Positions 34,166 through 45,092 of a DNA stretch of 64,000 nucleotides are shown piece by piece (position 1 is the first letter of the stretch; every line of letters starts with the position of its first letter). Where the stretch lies: positions 14,155,282-14,219,281 of the forward strand of contig NC_065535.1 of NCBI RefSeq assembly GCF_932294415.1, given 5' to 3'. The notes under the pieces were generated by a model. That model saw nothing but the letters and a program-made list of their open reading frames with translations, did not search any database and was not told the DNA's origin. A program made the translations under genes and the position numbers. The stretch comes from Quercus robur. Taxonomy: Eukaryota > Streptophyta > Magnoliopsida > Fagales > Fagaceae.

Positions 34166-35371
34166 TCAGGATCCTGAAGAGCTGGGCTCCCTCTTTTGTC
34201 TTTTTCTTTCTAAAAGGTTTATCAGGTCACGAGTGCCCCTTCCTCCTTCTTCTTCTTCTAGGATAGGTGCCCCCGGGGTGGGGTTCTCATCATCTGGCTC
34301 CAACTCATCATAAAACATCGTTTCTGCAAAGTTCACTTCTCCCTGGCTGAAAGGATTATGATTGGCAGGGATCCTTATGGGCCTCCCATTCAGTCTCCCT
34401 TTAATGCATTGATGGAATGTGGATGGAATAAGGCGATGTTTATGAAGCCACGGGCGTCCCAGCAACACGTGATAAGAAACTTCTGCATTGATCACATGAA
34501 ACCTTGTCAAAGCTACTATTGGCCCTACCCTTAAGGCTAGTTGCACGTATCCTTCTGTTGATTCCACCGATCCTCCAAATCCTGTTATTTCCATGGGGGC
34601 CCCCAGGATCCTTCTGTCAACTAAGCCAACAGCTTCCAGGGTACTTAAGGCAATGAGGTTGAGTGATGCCCCCGTATCCACCAGTGCTCTTCTGACTTGA
34701 ACACCGTTTATGGTGGCCATGAGATAAAGGGGTCTACGGTGGTCTGGGTGCTCAATCTCCATGTCTTCATCAGTGAAGGTTATTGCATTGGTTGTTTCTA
34801 GGAAAGCTCGACTAGCATGTGACTCAGCTGTAAAGCATTCCATCCCTGAATCTGCTGCTATGCTCATGAGAGACTCTGTGGCCACCCTTCTTGCTTCTGG
34901 TCCGAATCCTAATTGATTGAATAGTGACCTGAACTTAGGATTCTTCTGGAGGGTTCTGACTGTGCTCGGGTGGAAGGATCCTTCAGATTCTCCTGCTTCT
35001 GCCGGGTTCCCATGTATTACTACTGCTACCACCCCTTTTCCTTTGTGGTTAGGCAAGGGGTTCCTCTGCACTTCTGGCTCCTTCTGAGTGAGTTCTAAGG
35101 TTCCTTCTCTCAACTTTTTGTGGAAGAGCCTGCAAAGGGTCCAGCAGTCCTTAGTGGAGTGCTTCACATAATTATGGATTCTGCAAAATAAAGGATTCTT
35201 CCTTTCTTCTTCGGTTGGTGGCCTGGACACAGTGAATGGCCTGACAACCCCATCTCCAATCCATTTGTCTAGGACATGGCTTAACTCTTCAGCTGTGCAT
35301 GGGATCACCGGTGGTTCCTCAAACACCTTCCCATCTGGTCTCTTCCTTTTCTCTCCTGCTGATGCTGTCAT
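34166..35371 (-). CDS. Gag C-terminus and aspartic protease of the 13.8-kb element
   Basis: A 401-residue open segment, in frame with gag upstream (after TAA 35377-35375) and RT downstream. It has a cysteine/histidine stretch CRIHNYVKHSTKDC (about residues 62-75), a zinc-knuckle-like nucleic-acid-binding motif. The retroviral-type aspartic protease follows (about 230-330), with active site ALVDTGASLNLI and the second conserved region SYHVLLGRPWLH. The protease cuts the polyprotein. The open segment ends at TGA 34168-34166. Two more in-frame stops (34117-34115 and 34009-34007) lie before RT. Confidence 0.9.
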   Translation of the reverse strand: MTASAGEKRKRPDGKVFEEPPVIPCTAEELSHVLDKWIGDGVVRPFTVSRPPTEEERKNPLFCRIHNYVKHSTKDCWTLCRLFHKKLREGTLELTQKEPEVQRNPLPNHKGKGVVAVVIHGNPAEAGESEGSFHPSTVRTLQKNPKFRSLFNQLGFGPEARRVATESLMSIAADSGMECFTAESHASRAFLETTNAITFTDEDMEIEHPDHRRPLYLMATINGVQVRRALVDTGASLNLIALSTLEAVGLVDRRILGAPMEITGFGGSVESTEGYVQLALRVGPIVALTRFHVINAEVSYHVLLGRPWLHKHRLIPSTFHQCIKGRLNGRPIRIPANHNPFSQGEVNFAETMFYDELEPDDENPTPGAPILEEEEGGRGTRDLINLLERKRQKREPSSSGS

Positions 35372-35374
35372 AGC

Positions 35375-36331
35375 TTAGGACGCGGACAGCCTTTTTGTTC
35401 TCATGGTTTGCGCCGTCCTTCTGGTTCTCTGTAGCAGGTCAGCAAACTGTGTGATACATAAATTTTCAAGGTTGAGTCTGTAATCAAAAAGCATGTTGGC
35501 TATACAGGTTTCCACGAGCTCCTTTTCTTCATGGTCTCCATAGCAGTCTAGGGACACATCTTCGAATCTTTTAATAAATTGAATTGGATCTTCTCCAGGT
35601 CTCTGCCTCACCATTTGCAGGTTCTGGAAAGTGATTTTGTCTTCACCAGGGTAATATTTGGCGCAGAATTTTTCCATCATCTCATCCCAGGTCTTGATGG
35701 ACCCGGGTCTCAGCGTGGTGTACCAAGTGTATGCCCTATCCACTAAGGATTTGGCAAATTCCCTTAGACATAATTCTTTGTCTCCTGCATAGGGGCCCAT
35801 AGTGTGGACAAACCTGCTCACATGTTCCACGGCACTTCCATTCCTCCCATCGAAAGGATGGAACTTTGGGGGTTCGTATCCCTTAGGATATGGTTTGCCA
35901 AGAAGTTCTGGAGGGAACGGGGGATCCCGAGAGAATTGCTTGGGGATCCCTGAGAGTTTTTCCCTTTCTTGCTCCAGGAGGGCATTGACGTCTGCCAGTG
36001 TCAAGTATTGAGGGTTGGCTCTTCCTCCCACTACTGACCCTCCTTCCGGCTGTGTCCCATCTTGGTGGCCAGTAGGGGGAATATTGTCTCTGATTTCCTG
36101 TGTCCTGCCTTCTTTGAGAAGACGAACTTCTTGCTCCAGATCCTTTAACATTGTTGTCATCCTGGCCATTAGGTCTGGTTCCTGCCTTGCGTGTCTTTGT
36201 TCTGACACAACCTCCTGTTCCACCAAGGGTATCCCACCTCCTTACCTGGAGACTTCCTCGTTTTCTCCTACAGGCTCAGAGGCCGTAGGTGGCACATTAG
36301 TTCCTTTGCTGTTTCTTTGTCTTGGAGGCAT
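35375..36331 (-). CDS. Gag of the 13.8-kb element (one internal stop)
   Basis: The likely start is ATG 36331 (MPPRQRNSKGTNVPP), about 40 bp downstream of the primer-binding site. An in-frame TAA at 36244-36242 interrupts it, after which the frame is open from 36241 to 35378. The capsid-like Retrotrans_gag domain (LREFAKSLVDRAYTWYTTLR, WDEMMEKFCAKYYPGED, LQMVRQRPGEDPIQFIKRFE) spans the second half. Gag builds the particle that packages element RNA. Without the upstream piece, a start at 36226 would give 283 residues. Confidence 0.9.
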
Positions 36332-36370
36332 TCTCTGTGAAGGGATTGTTTCTTCCTTCTTCTTTGCCCA

Positions 36371-36389
36371 GTCCCCAGTGGAGTCGCCA
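36371..36389 (-). other. Primer-binding site of the 13.8-kb element
   Basis: The minus strand reads tggcgactccactggggac, three bases inside the 5' LTR. It has the TGGCGACTC form common in Tat/Ogre elements. Confidence 0.8.
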
Positions 36390-36392
36390 AAA

Positions 36393-37642
36393 TGTGAGAG
36401 TGTCTTTTTCGGGATACTCAGGCCCAAGGATCCCGAGCCTGAATGAAAAGGAAAGGATTTGGCGGACCGGGCCTTGACTCACCGCAGCTAACAAGCTGTT
36501 TAAGAATCAAGTGAATGCAGAGAATACTCCTGACAACATACAGAAAAAATGACAAACAAGGATATCGAAAAGTGCCAAAAATTAACAACGTAAGTTCAGG
36601 AAGAAAAAAAAAAGGATTAGCAAGACGATAAAAAAAGAGTGCTGTGGGGATCCTGGGAATTATGAAACAGTATTTCATTAAGACATTATCTGTTTGATTA
36701 CAGAAAGCTCACTAGGACGTGATACAAGGTCCAATCAAGCTCAAAAATTGCAGCCTTGAATGACTATTTCAGCCTTCAAAACTTGCGAAGTTTGATTCTC
36801 GTTGAATCCGAGTATGTGCCATAGTGGCCTTTACAGGATATCGGGAAGCAGTATTCGTTTTCCCTTAGTATTTTCTTTCTGCATAGATTTTCTGATAGTT
36901 TTTCCTAGAGAATCTCTTTTTTCTTGTGTTTCTTTCTTTTTTTCTCGCTGCCTTCTTCACAACCCATCCCCTCCTTTTATAGTGGAGTTTTCTGGGCGTC
37001 CCGGGGAACCATTGGTTCCCCTGTTTTGTTCTTTTGCAAACAGAGCATGCTCTGTCTCCATCGCCTCAGTAAGTCCCTTTTCCGTTTTCTCTCATTCTTT
37101 CCTTCTCTTGGTTCTGATTCCTTCGAAAGCTTTTGGTTGGCCATCCTCTTTGGGACGTGCTGAGGTATGCCCTTCTCGGCATCCCCATTTCTGGCGTCTT
37201 CCTCTTTTCCCTTTCTTTCCTTTTTGGGCGAAATCCTGTTCTGTCATTTTTGAAAGTCATTTGTTATCATTCTTCTTCCCTGTCCTGGTTCCCCGAGGTC
37301 CTTTTCTGTCTGTGCCATTGAGAGGTCGCTCGCGTCTTTTATTTCTTGTTTTTCTTCTTCTGTCTTCTTTCTATCGATTTGTCCCAATCTTCCTTTTTAT
37401 TTGTGCTTGAAGGGATCTGCGCTTATTGAGGATCCTTGCTTCTTTACACTCTGCCGTGGTTTCTTTTTTGGACACTTCTTCCTTTTCTGGGCTCCAGGAT
37501 CCTCTGGGCCTTCCTTTTATTCCCCCATGAGTCATCCGTATCTATTGCTTTGGGCTTAGCATGAATTTTTTCTTTTGGGCTTGACTTGTTCTTCTGTTTT
37601 GGGCTTATTTTATTATGGCCCTTTCTTTTTCAGACCTCAACA
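36393..37642 (-). repeat. 5' LTR (right copy) of the 13.8-kb element
   Basis: Full-length match to 23855-25104. On the minus strand it starts TGTTGAGGTC and ends CTCTCACA. Confidence 0.95.
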
Positions 37643-37647
37643 AAACT

Positions 37648-37863
37648 CAAACTCATAAAAAATCCACATGTTATCTTATCATTAGAAGGGTCAAAAAAGT
37701 CTAATCAAGCAGTCTAAATAAACCTTTTAAACACTATTTAATAAATTTTAAATATTAATAAGCACTTTTAGACTAAATCAAAATTTTAAAATTCAAAACG
37801 AATCGGCCAATTGAATCTATACGATCGTCCATCAATCACTAGACATGTCTGATCATATTAAAA

Positions 37864-37894
<31 letters not shown>

Positions 37895-38293
37895 TTTGAG
37901 AACCAACTAAAATCGAGAACCTGGTTGGATTGAAATTGAAGGATTAGTTCTCACAAATCTGACAAAGCCAAATGCTACTCAGCACCATCGTTCAACATCT
38001 CCATTTATCATCTTCATTAATGATTCTAATTTCTAACTACCACAAACAAAATCTTCCTTGCCACTCACCAAGAATCTGTTTGACGTTGCCAAAGCAGTTG
38101 CTCAACTTTATAATCTCTCATTTCTCTTATTGGTTCCCTCTTTGAATTTTCTCTCTACTTTCTTTCTTTTCTATAATTTATGGATAAAATTCGGATGAAA
38201 AAAAAAAAAAAAGGAATGAGAAAAAAGAAAAAGAAATAAGAAATATAATTTAATATTTAATATTGTGGTAGTATTCCGCGTCTTTTATAGGTG
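37648..38293. other. AT-rich intergenic DNA
   Basis: It contains an (AT)n run at about 37872-37896 and a poly-A at about 38199-38212. No gene is seen. Confidence 0.6.
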
Positions 38294-38298
38294 AGTAA

Positions 38299-38969
38299 TG
38301 TAGGGACACGATTTTTAACGACCCAAGGTTGACGTTGGGCTCGTGTGTAAAGGGCCCGAACAATATGATTTGTAGAGAGTGGGTTTGGAAAGGCCTGCCT
38401 TTGGGCGCTGGGTTTCGGTCTGGTCCCGGTTTCATGAGCAATCATACAAAGATAGGTTTGGACTGTATAGCTGAGCCTTGCATCAATGTAGTTTGAAAGG
38501 TTTGACTCCTCGGAATTAGTCCGAGGAGCATTACATTCTCTCCATTCCTCCTTTTTCTTCCTCCTTTCTCCGGGGGCCTTCCCTCCTCCCCTTCTTTCTC
38601 CTCTTTTTTTCCATTTTATACTAGTATTCGATTTCCCTTCTTCATCTACGTGTCAGTTTCTCCTTGTTTGGGGCAGTTACTCGTCCTATCAATCTTCACG
38701 TCAGAGTGGTTGGGAAAAGCTGGATAGCATGGTATGGGGTATGGATTTGTCAGGTGCTGGGCTCCACGTTATGGTGTTGGCAGCTTTCTAGCTTGTACTG
38801 CTCTTGTACTGCGTTTGTCCTTTTCTTCAAGCGTTTTGTGAGCCGTTGAGCGTGAGGTTGTCCTCGGCTATATTATTGGGCCATCAAGGGGTTCTCCTCA
38901 TACCTCCTCGGCTTGGGCTTTGGGCCATTAATGTGAAGTGGGCCGGGATTCCAAATTTCAGGCCCCACA
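38299..38969. mobile_element. Solo LTR with target duplication agtaa
   Basis: The 671-bp segment starts TGTAGGGACACG and ends GGCCCCACA. It is flanked by agtaa at 38294-38298 and 38970-38974. It has no internal coding, so it is best read as a solo LTR left by recombination between two LTRs. The superfamily is not certain; the phrases ctcctcggaattagtccgag and cctcggcttggg resemble the first Tat-type element in style. Orientation is uncertain. Confidence 0.88.
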
Positions 38970-38974
38970 AGTAA

Positions 38975-39606
38975 TTATTAAATACTTCATGAGTAATATT
39001 TCTTCATCTTATTTAATAGTGGGTTCCGTTAATTAAATTTAGACTAAAATTTTTTTTGGCATTTGAATTTTTATGTTATTTTCATTTTGGCACTTCACAT
39101 TTTAGAATTTATATTTTGGCCCATCATGTTTGAATCAATTTTCTTATTGGCCTAACCCTCTATTTCTGTTAGTAATCTAACAATCCATAATTTGTTTTTG
39201 CTACCTACAACAATAAAAATTTTGCGTTCCACAACATTTTAGAGTTAGCATTTCATGAAATAGTTAAATATAGAGGGACATAATGGTCTAATAACTAATG
39301 AAAAATATACTATATGGCCAAATGAAAATAAAATTAAATATGAATGGTCAAATTAAAAGTTTTGACATGTAAATGAAAACAATCATAAACTTTACGTGTT
39401 AAAACCCTACTTTAGTCTTAAATCTATGGTTGGAGCCTCCATTAATGTGAGACTACTATTGGATATTGAATAATTTTCCTTTTTAAGAATCCATTAATAT
39501 AGTGCAAATTATATTTATGAAACATTAATTTCATCACATTAGCATTTATTTATGGCCAATTAATTAATATCCATATTAAAGCTAATATAATAAAAATTCA
39601 TTATGA

Positions 39607-39640
<34 letters not shown>

Positions 39641-41241
39641 TTTATACAAGATAAAAATTTCACTCTAATATAATTTAAGTGTATATGTATATAAAACTCT
39701 ATCTCGGAAACTAAAACTCCAGCCTTTACCCCCACACCCTACAAATACTAATACTTGTGGAGTGGTGCGCGGTGGTAAATCCATTTTCAAATGAAAACCT
39801 TTGGGCAATGCCACATTAATTTCTTGTACAAATGACATGGTATTTTTTTTAATTTATTTGATATGGACATCGTAATTGATCTATGGGTCAGCTTACAATT
39901 TCACTGTTATAGCGAACAAGTAAAAAAAAAAAAAAAAAAGACGATAAATATGAAACTGCAAAAGCATCATACTAGTTCTATTAACGGGTTTTAGAGCACC
40001 TAGTTATCATCATCCAGTTTTGTTCGATCTACGATGAATAAAATATTGTAGCTTAGATTTCTCAAAATTTAGTGAATTTACCCATCAATTGTGAGTCATA
40101 TTTATTATATAATTATATATCAAATATTTTTATGAAAAATTAGCATTACTAAAAAAAGAAAAAGAACTACACTTCTAACTTTGAGTTTCTCAAAAAAAAA
40201 AAAAAAACTTTTTGAGTCTCCAACAACAAATCAATACCAAAACTACTTAGGGATTGTTTGGTATTAATATTCAAACAACAATTTTCAGTATTTAAACAAT
40301 AATAACAATTTACTGAACAACGATACTAAAAATTTCCCACCAAACAAGCCCTTATCCATATAATACAAGTCATTTGCATCTAAAAAAATTAAAACTAAAA
40401 GAAAAAACTAAATTATTAACAAATATGTTTTAAGGTTTTCAAAATTGTTTAAAGTTTACAGAGTCACATCACAAGTGTGCAGAGTCACAGGTATTGTCTA
40501 ACGTGATCATCATGAATCCAAAAAATCCAAAACAAAACAATCCCAAAGGTCGCTAGAAAGCCCTAATATTCTTCTAGTATTATCATTTGTATTTTTAAAA
40601 ATACATGTGAAAAATAAAATGTGTACAAATACATTTAATACAGTTTAAAAACCTGTTCACCAAATACATTTAATTTACGGATGAAAAATAAATATATATT
40701 TATAATACTTCAAAAATACACAATAATTTCCCCCAAACTAAAAACATAAATCAAATACCCCATAAATCACTTAGACATTTCCATCTAGCCCGAGTATATT
40801 AAAGTGGCCTGAGACCCATATGAGAGAAAAAATATTTGATCTAGAATTGTAGGGCTTTACCCCTGAGGGAGCCCTTCCAGAAATTCTCGAAGGCCTGGGC
40901 TGAACCCAGGCCTAAGAGGGGGTTTGGAAATAGTTTTCAACCAGCAATAGACGCGTCTCGGTTAGAACCTCACGGACTGCGTCATTGCCCCAAGCGCAAA
41001 GATGGTTGGTTATGTCTCACCCATCTAATTTTATAGTCCTCAGTTACCTCCGCTACCTAATCTATTAGCGATGTGGGATTCTAGTTCTCACCTCAAACCA
41101 TGCTGGTTCTGACTTTTGAGTACCCCTTCACAAAAACGTGGCCTGAAAGTGAAAAAAGGCTCAGTGGGATGTTTAGGAAGAACCGTAACGTTCTCATCAA
41201 ACATCCTTTTGGATCTGAATGATTTATTTGAATGATGGGCG
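38975..41241. other. Intergenic DNA upstream of the PPR gene
   Basis: AT-rich. It holds a (TA)n run at about 39616-39640, a possible foldback at about 39050-39400, a small GTTTGG-ended inverted-repeat segment at about 40249-40353, and a perfect 9-bp-arm hairpin (aggcctggg / cccaggcct) at 40891-40913. The PPR promoter should lie in the last few hundred bases; no clear TATA box was found. Confidence 0.5.
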
Positions 41242-43068
41242 ATGGTAAAAGCAGCTCTCTCCTACATTTCTCATTGCCCTTTGGTTCTATACAAACTCTT
41301 CACACACAGAAAAATCCACAACGCTCTTTTCCCTCAAGAACCACTCGTTTCCGCTCTCATTCTTGTTTTAAACTCTTGCTCTTCTATTTCATACTGCCGG
41401 GCAATTCATGCCCGCGTAATCAAATCTGTGGATTATAGCGATGGGTTTATTGGTGATCAGTTGGTGTCTAAGTACGTTAAATTTGGAGGTGCAGAAGATG
41501 CACAGAAGTTGTTTGATGAAATGCCGCACAAGGATGTGGTCTCCTGGAATTCTTTAATTTCTGGGTTCTCGCAAATGGGGTGTATTGGTAAATGCCTAAG
41601 TACACTTTTTAGGATGAAATTTGAGATGGGAATGAAACCTAATGAGGTCACACTTTTATCTGTAATCAGTGCCTGTACTGATTTTGTAGTACTAGATGTA
41701 GGCAAGTACATTCATGGGTATGCACTGAAGTTAGGAATATTGTTGGAAACTAAGGTTGGCAACTCTCTCGTTAGTATGTATGGGAAGTCCGGGTATTTAG
41801 ATGCAGCTTGTCGATTATTTGAGGCAATGCCTATTAGGAATATTGTTTCATGGAATTCAATGGTTATGATTTATAAACAAAATGGGTTTGCGGAGGAGGC
41901 GGTTAGTTGTTTTAGTTTGATGAGAATGGCTGGAGTTGAGCCTGATGAAGGTACTATTGTGGTCTTGCTTCAGGCTTGTGAAGATTTAGGTGTAGGAAAA
42001 CTAGCAGAGGGCGTTCATGGTTTAATCCTTTGTTATGGTATCAATGCAAATGGAAGAATTTTGACTGTGCTTTCGAATTTGTATGCAAAGTTGGGGAGAT
42101 TAGACACATCATGGAAGGTTTTCAGAGAGATGCTTAGTCCGGACAGAGTAGCTTGGACAGCCATGCTTGCTGGCTACGCTGTGCACGGGCATGGAAAGAA
42201 AGCAATGGAGATCTTTGAAAGCATGATTAAGGAAGGCTTGGAGCCTGATCATGTTACCTTCACACATCTGTTAAATGCTTGTAGCCATTCAGGGTTTGTC
42301 AAGGAGGGAAAGTATTACTTCAAGATCATGTCTGAAGTATATGGAATTGTACCCAGATTGGATCACTATTCATGCATGGTTGATCTTCTTGGTCGCTCTG
42401 GTCTTCTGAATGATGCTTATGAGCTGATTATACACATGCCAATGGAACCTAATTCTGGTGTCTGGGGAGCCCTCCTTGGTGCTTGTCGGGTTTATGGTAA
42501 CATTGAGCTGGGAAAAGAAGTTGCAGAGCGACTAATTGCTTTAGACCCGTCAGATCCCAGAAACTATATCATGCTTTCAAATATTTATTGTGCTGCTGGT
42601 CTATGGAGAGATGCTTCACAGGTGAGGACTTTGATGAAGGATAGAGGTCTCATCAGAACATCTGGATGCAGTTTTGTTGAACATGGAAACAAAATCCATC
42701 GCTTTGTAGCTGGTGATCGATCTCACCCTGAGTGGGAGAAGATATATGTAAAGTTGGAAGAACTGATCGAAAAGGTTCGGAGGGCTGGATTTGTGTCTAA
42801 AACTGAATTTGTTCTACATGATGTTGAAGAGGAGATTAAAGAGGATATGATCAATAAACACAGTGAGAAGCTAGCCATTGCATTTGGGCTTTTGGTGACC
42901 AATGCAGGCATGCCGTTAATTATAACAAAGAATCTTAGAATATGCGGTGACTGTCACAGCACTGCAAAGTTCATATCACTGGTTGAGAAGCGTACTATCA
43001 TAATACGAGATCCAAAGCGATTTCACCACTTTGACAATGGACTCTGCTCTTGTGGTGACTATTGGTGA
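41242..43068 (+). CDS. DYW-class pentatricopeptide repeat protein, predicted organelle RNA editing factor
   Basis: Single-exon, 608 residues, no stops. PPR proteins of the PLS class bind organelle transcripts one base per repeat, and the DYW domain is the cytidine deaminase for C-to-U editing. Repeats run from about residue 35 to 405 (KDVVSWNSLISGFSQMG, NIVSWNSMVMIYKQNG, DRVAWTAMLAGYAVHGHGKK). The E region follows (about 407-510; GVWGALLGACRVYGNIELG). The DYW domain (about 515-608) has HSEKLAIAFGLL with the catalytic H540 and E542, the zinc ligands in CGDCH (568-572) and the terminal GDYW. The length and order resemble Arabidopsis At5g40410, as I recall it. The N-terminus (about 1-30) is basic and hydrophobic, compatible with a mitochondrial or plastid presequence. 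An overlapping start at 41232 is in another frame and is not used. Confidence 0.93.
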   Translation: MVKAALSYISHCPLVLYKLFTHRKIHNALFPQEPLVSALILVLNSCSSISYCRAIHARVIKSVDYSDGFIGDQLVSKYVKFGGAEDAQKLFDEMPHKDVVSWNSLISGFSQMGCIGKCLSTLFRMKFEMGMKPNEVTLLSVISACTDFVVLDVGKYIHGYALKLGILLETKVGNSLVSMYGKSGYLDAACRLFEAMPIRNIVSWNSMVMIYKQNGFAEEAVSCFSLMRMAGVEPDEGTIVVLLQACEDLGVGKLAEGVHGLILCYGINANGRILTVLSNLYAKLGRLDTSWKVFREMLSPDRVAWTAMLAGYAVHGHGKKAMEIFESMIKEGLEPDHVTFTHLLNACSHSGFVKEGKYYFKIMSEVYGIVPRLDHYSCMVDLLGRSGLLNDAYELIIHMPMEPNSGVWGALLGACRVYGNIELGKEVAERLIALDPSDPRNYIMLSNIYCAAGLWRDASQVRTLMKDRGLIRTSGCSFVEHGNKIHRFVAGDRSHPEWEKIYVKLEELIEKVRRAGFVSKTEFVLHDVEEEIKEDMINKHSEKLAIAFGLLVTNAGMPLIITKNLRICGDCHSTAKFISLVEKRTIIIRDPKRFHHFDNGLCSCGDYW

Positions 43069-44440
43069 TACTCTCCTTTATTGCATGATTTACAAATTAC
43101 ATCGTGACTGTCGTGTAACGATCACTGAAATGCACAAAACTTTTGTCTATGACAAGTATTGCTTGGCTATATATACACGAAATCAAATTTTTTACAATGA
43201 TTACATTTTAATTGGATTAAAATTAGAAGATGCTAGCTACCAGTCCAGGCTAATGATTTAACAAAATAGAATAGCCCAAATAGAACTAAATTTGATTTTC
43301 CTTTTCTTGACAGTGCCCTAGATGCATATGTTGAAAGGAATGAGCAATGCCAAATAGATGGCACAAGATTCTGTTGGTATTCGTTTACATCTTCATGTGA
43401 AGGAAGTGGCTCAAATGCACTGGGTAACTGATCCTAAAGAATAACTGTGTTGGGTGACATTGAAGGTCATTTGAAAAATATGGCAAAAATGTCTTTCAGA
43501 TGGGACATAAAACTAACAGGTTTCCTCCTCCCTAGCCAGAGGAAGGCTTGGGTGGCTACTCTTTCTGACGGTAACAACAATTTCTATTGCAAACAAGCAT
43601 TATTCAGTGCTGTGTTTACACTTGATCTGTAGGTCTATCCCAAAACTCCGTCCACCATCTTGCTCAGCAAGTCAAACTTAAAATTGAGCTCCAAATGCGC
43701 AAGGCAATCATCCTCCGTCACCTCAATTTCATGCACCCCTAATTCCTCCAAGAAAATTGTAACTACATGATGAGCGGTTATTTCAAACAGTGCTTCCACT
43801 TTGGTTGTCACCTTATTATTCTCTGCTTGTCGTTGAATCTTCAAATCCTTCTCCAGTGACAACCAAGTGTGGTACCCTGTTCTGTTTTCCATCCATCTCG
43901 ATTAATTAGCATGTTGTCATTGAATCTTCCCACTACGTAGAGCAGGTAAGGCCCAAACAAGATACCTATGCACAAGTTTAATTGTGTGTTTGTGTAACGG
44001 TCAGGTGACCAAAATATATTGAAGTTCATGTAGGATTAATCCTAACCTTTACATACATATTTAAGGTTCTTTGTAAGTTGTAACATATACAGCTGCTAAG
44101 GGCTTTTTCTATGAACATAAGGCCGTCAAGCGGAATCTTCTATCCTTTTTTCTCTCTCTCTCTTGTGCTTCTCCACATATGTTTTATATTTTCTTTCTTT
44201 AGATTTAAACAGACTGGACCCAAGTTAAATCTCCTTCGATCTAACTTCTCTTGCTTATGAAATGGGCATTAATGTGAATTTCTGAATCAGACACTTAGCA
44301 ATACGCCTTGTCCTTGTGTCCATGAAAGTAAAACACCACATCATCTCTTGGTGTGGGTGAGTGTGTTTCAAACTTTTTTTTTCTCTTTCTCTGTTGCTTG
44401 TCCTACATTGATTAGGAGTGGACCACCTTCAATGAATTTT
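43069..44440. other. Intergenic DNA downstream of the PPR gene
   Basis: It contains the unrecognised open frame at 43635-43892 (listed separately) and AT-rich sequence. No other gene is supported. Confidence 0.5.
43635..44029 (-). other. Unrecognised possible gene fragment
   Basis: Two overlapping minus-strand frames (44029-43841 and 43892-43635) have balanced amino-acid composition, unlike the surrounding low-complexity DNA. Examples are RFNDNMLINRDGWKTE and EITAHHVVTIFLEELGVHEI, the latter followed by EVTEDDCLAHLEL. They could be an exon or a decayed fragment of a host gene. I do not recognise the family. No splice structure or start could be fixed. Confidence 0.3.
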
Positions 44441-45091
44441 AGGGTCCGTTTGATTGGGTGAAACAGACAAAATGGAAAATAAAGAAGAGAAAACTAATTT
44501 TATGGGTGTTTGATTGGAGAGAAGTAAAGGATGAAAAATTGTTAGGGCCCAGGTGTTTTCTCCCTTGGCCCACAAATATTTTATCACTTCAATTTGGAGA
44601 GAAAATAAAAGAAAGAAGAATAGTTGCAATCAATGACTGAATTATCCTCCTCTCCTCATTTTATGTGTTGGGATATTAATAACTTCTTCTTCTTTTTTTC
44701 TTTTTTCCTGAGCATGAATGCGTGATTGACCCTTTTTTTTTTTTGTGCGTGATACAACATACAAGTTGTTGTCTTTTGTTTCTCTCCTTTCTTTTTTCTT
44801 TTTTTGGTTTAACTAGACGTAATTTTTTAAAAAAAATGGCATGATTTTTCTTTTTTCAATAAATTTGGGTGATTGCCTTTTTTTGTCACTTTTTTGTTAT
44901 AATTGGGCATTATTTTTAATAAGAGCATATGAGTAAATTTATACAAAATCATCTTTTCCATCCCTCCACTTTTTCACCCCAACCAAACACAAATTAGGGA
45001 AATTAAAATCTCTTCTATTCTCCTACTTTTCTATCCATTCCTTATTTTCTATCCTTTCACCTTTCCACTCCTTCAACCAAACAGAATCTTA
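44441..45091. mobile_element. GTTTGG-ended MITE, first of an adjacent pair
   Basis: The left end agggtccgtttgattgggtg and the right end (inverse agattctgtttggttgaagg) are imperfect inverted repeats, with repeated subterminal phrases such as gtgtttgattgg and gtgtttggttgg. It is non-coding. The target duplication is unclear, partly because a related copy abuts its right side. Confidence 0.55.
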
Positions 45092-45092
45092 A

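Larger units (their letters stand above)
23855..37642 (-). mobile_element. Complete 13.8-kb Tat-type Ty3/gypsy element, broken
   Basis: Both LTRs are 1250 bp (23855-25104 and 36393-37642). The target duplication aaact lies at 23850-23854 and 37643-37647. The primer-binding site (minus strand tggcgactccactggggac) is next to the right LTR and a polypurine-like tract is next to the left LTR, so transcription runs right to left. Gag, protease, RT, RNase H and integrase lie in that order on the minus strand (36331 to 30384). A spliced gene on the plus strand (25624-29575) lies between pol and the 3' LTR. By eye the LTRs differ at about 20 positions (about 1.6%, nearly all transitions). At least seven in-frame stops and one frameshift break the polyprotein. 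Confidence 0.95.

Noticed and set aside
40249..40353. Small hAT-like MITE upstream of the PPR gene
   Set aside because: The ends are similar in inverse (gattgtttgg / ccaaacaagc), but no target duplication was found and the segment is short, so it is mentioned only as intergenic content.
41232..41438. Upstream overlapping start for the PPR gene region
   Set aside because: It is in a different frame from the PPR protein and stops after 68 codons. The PPR frame from 41242 is the credible one.
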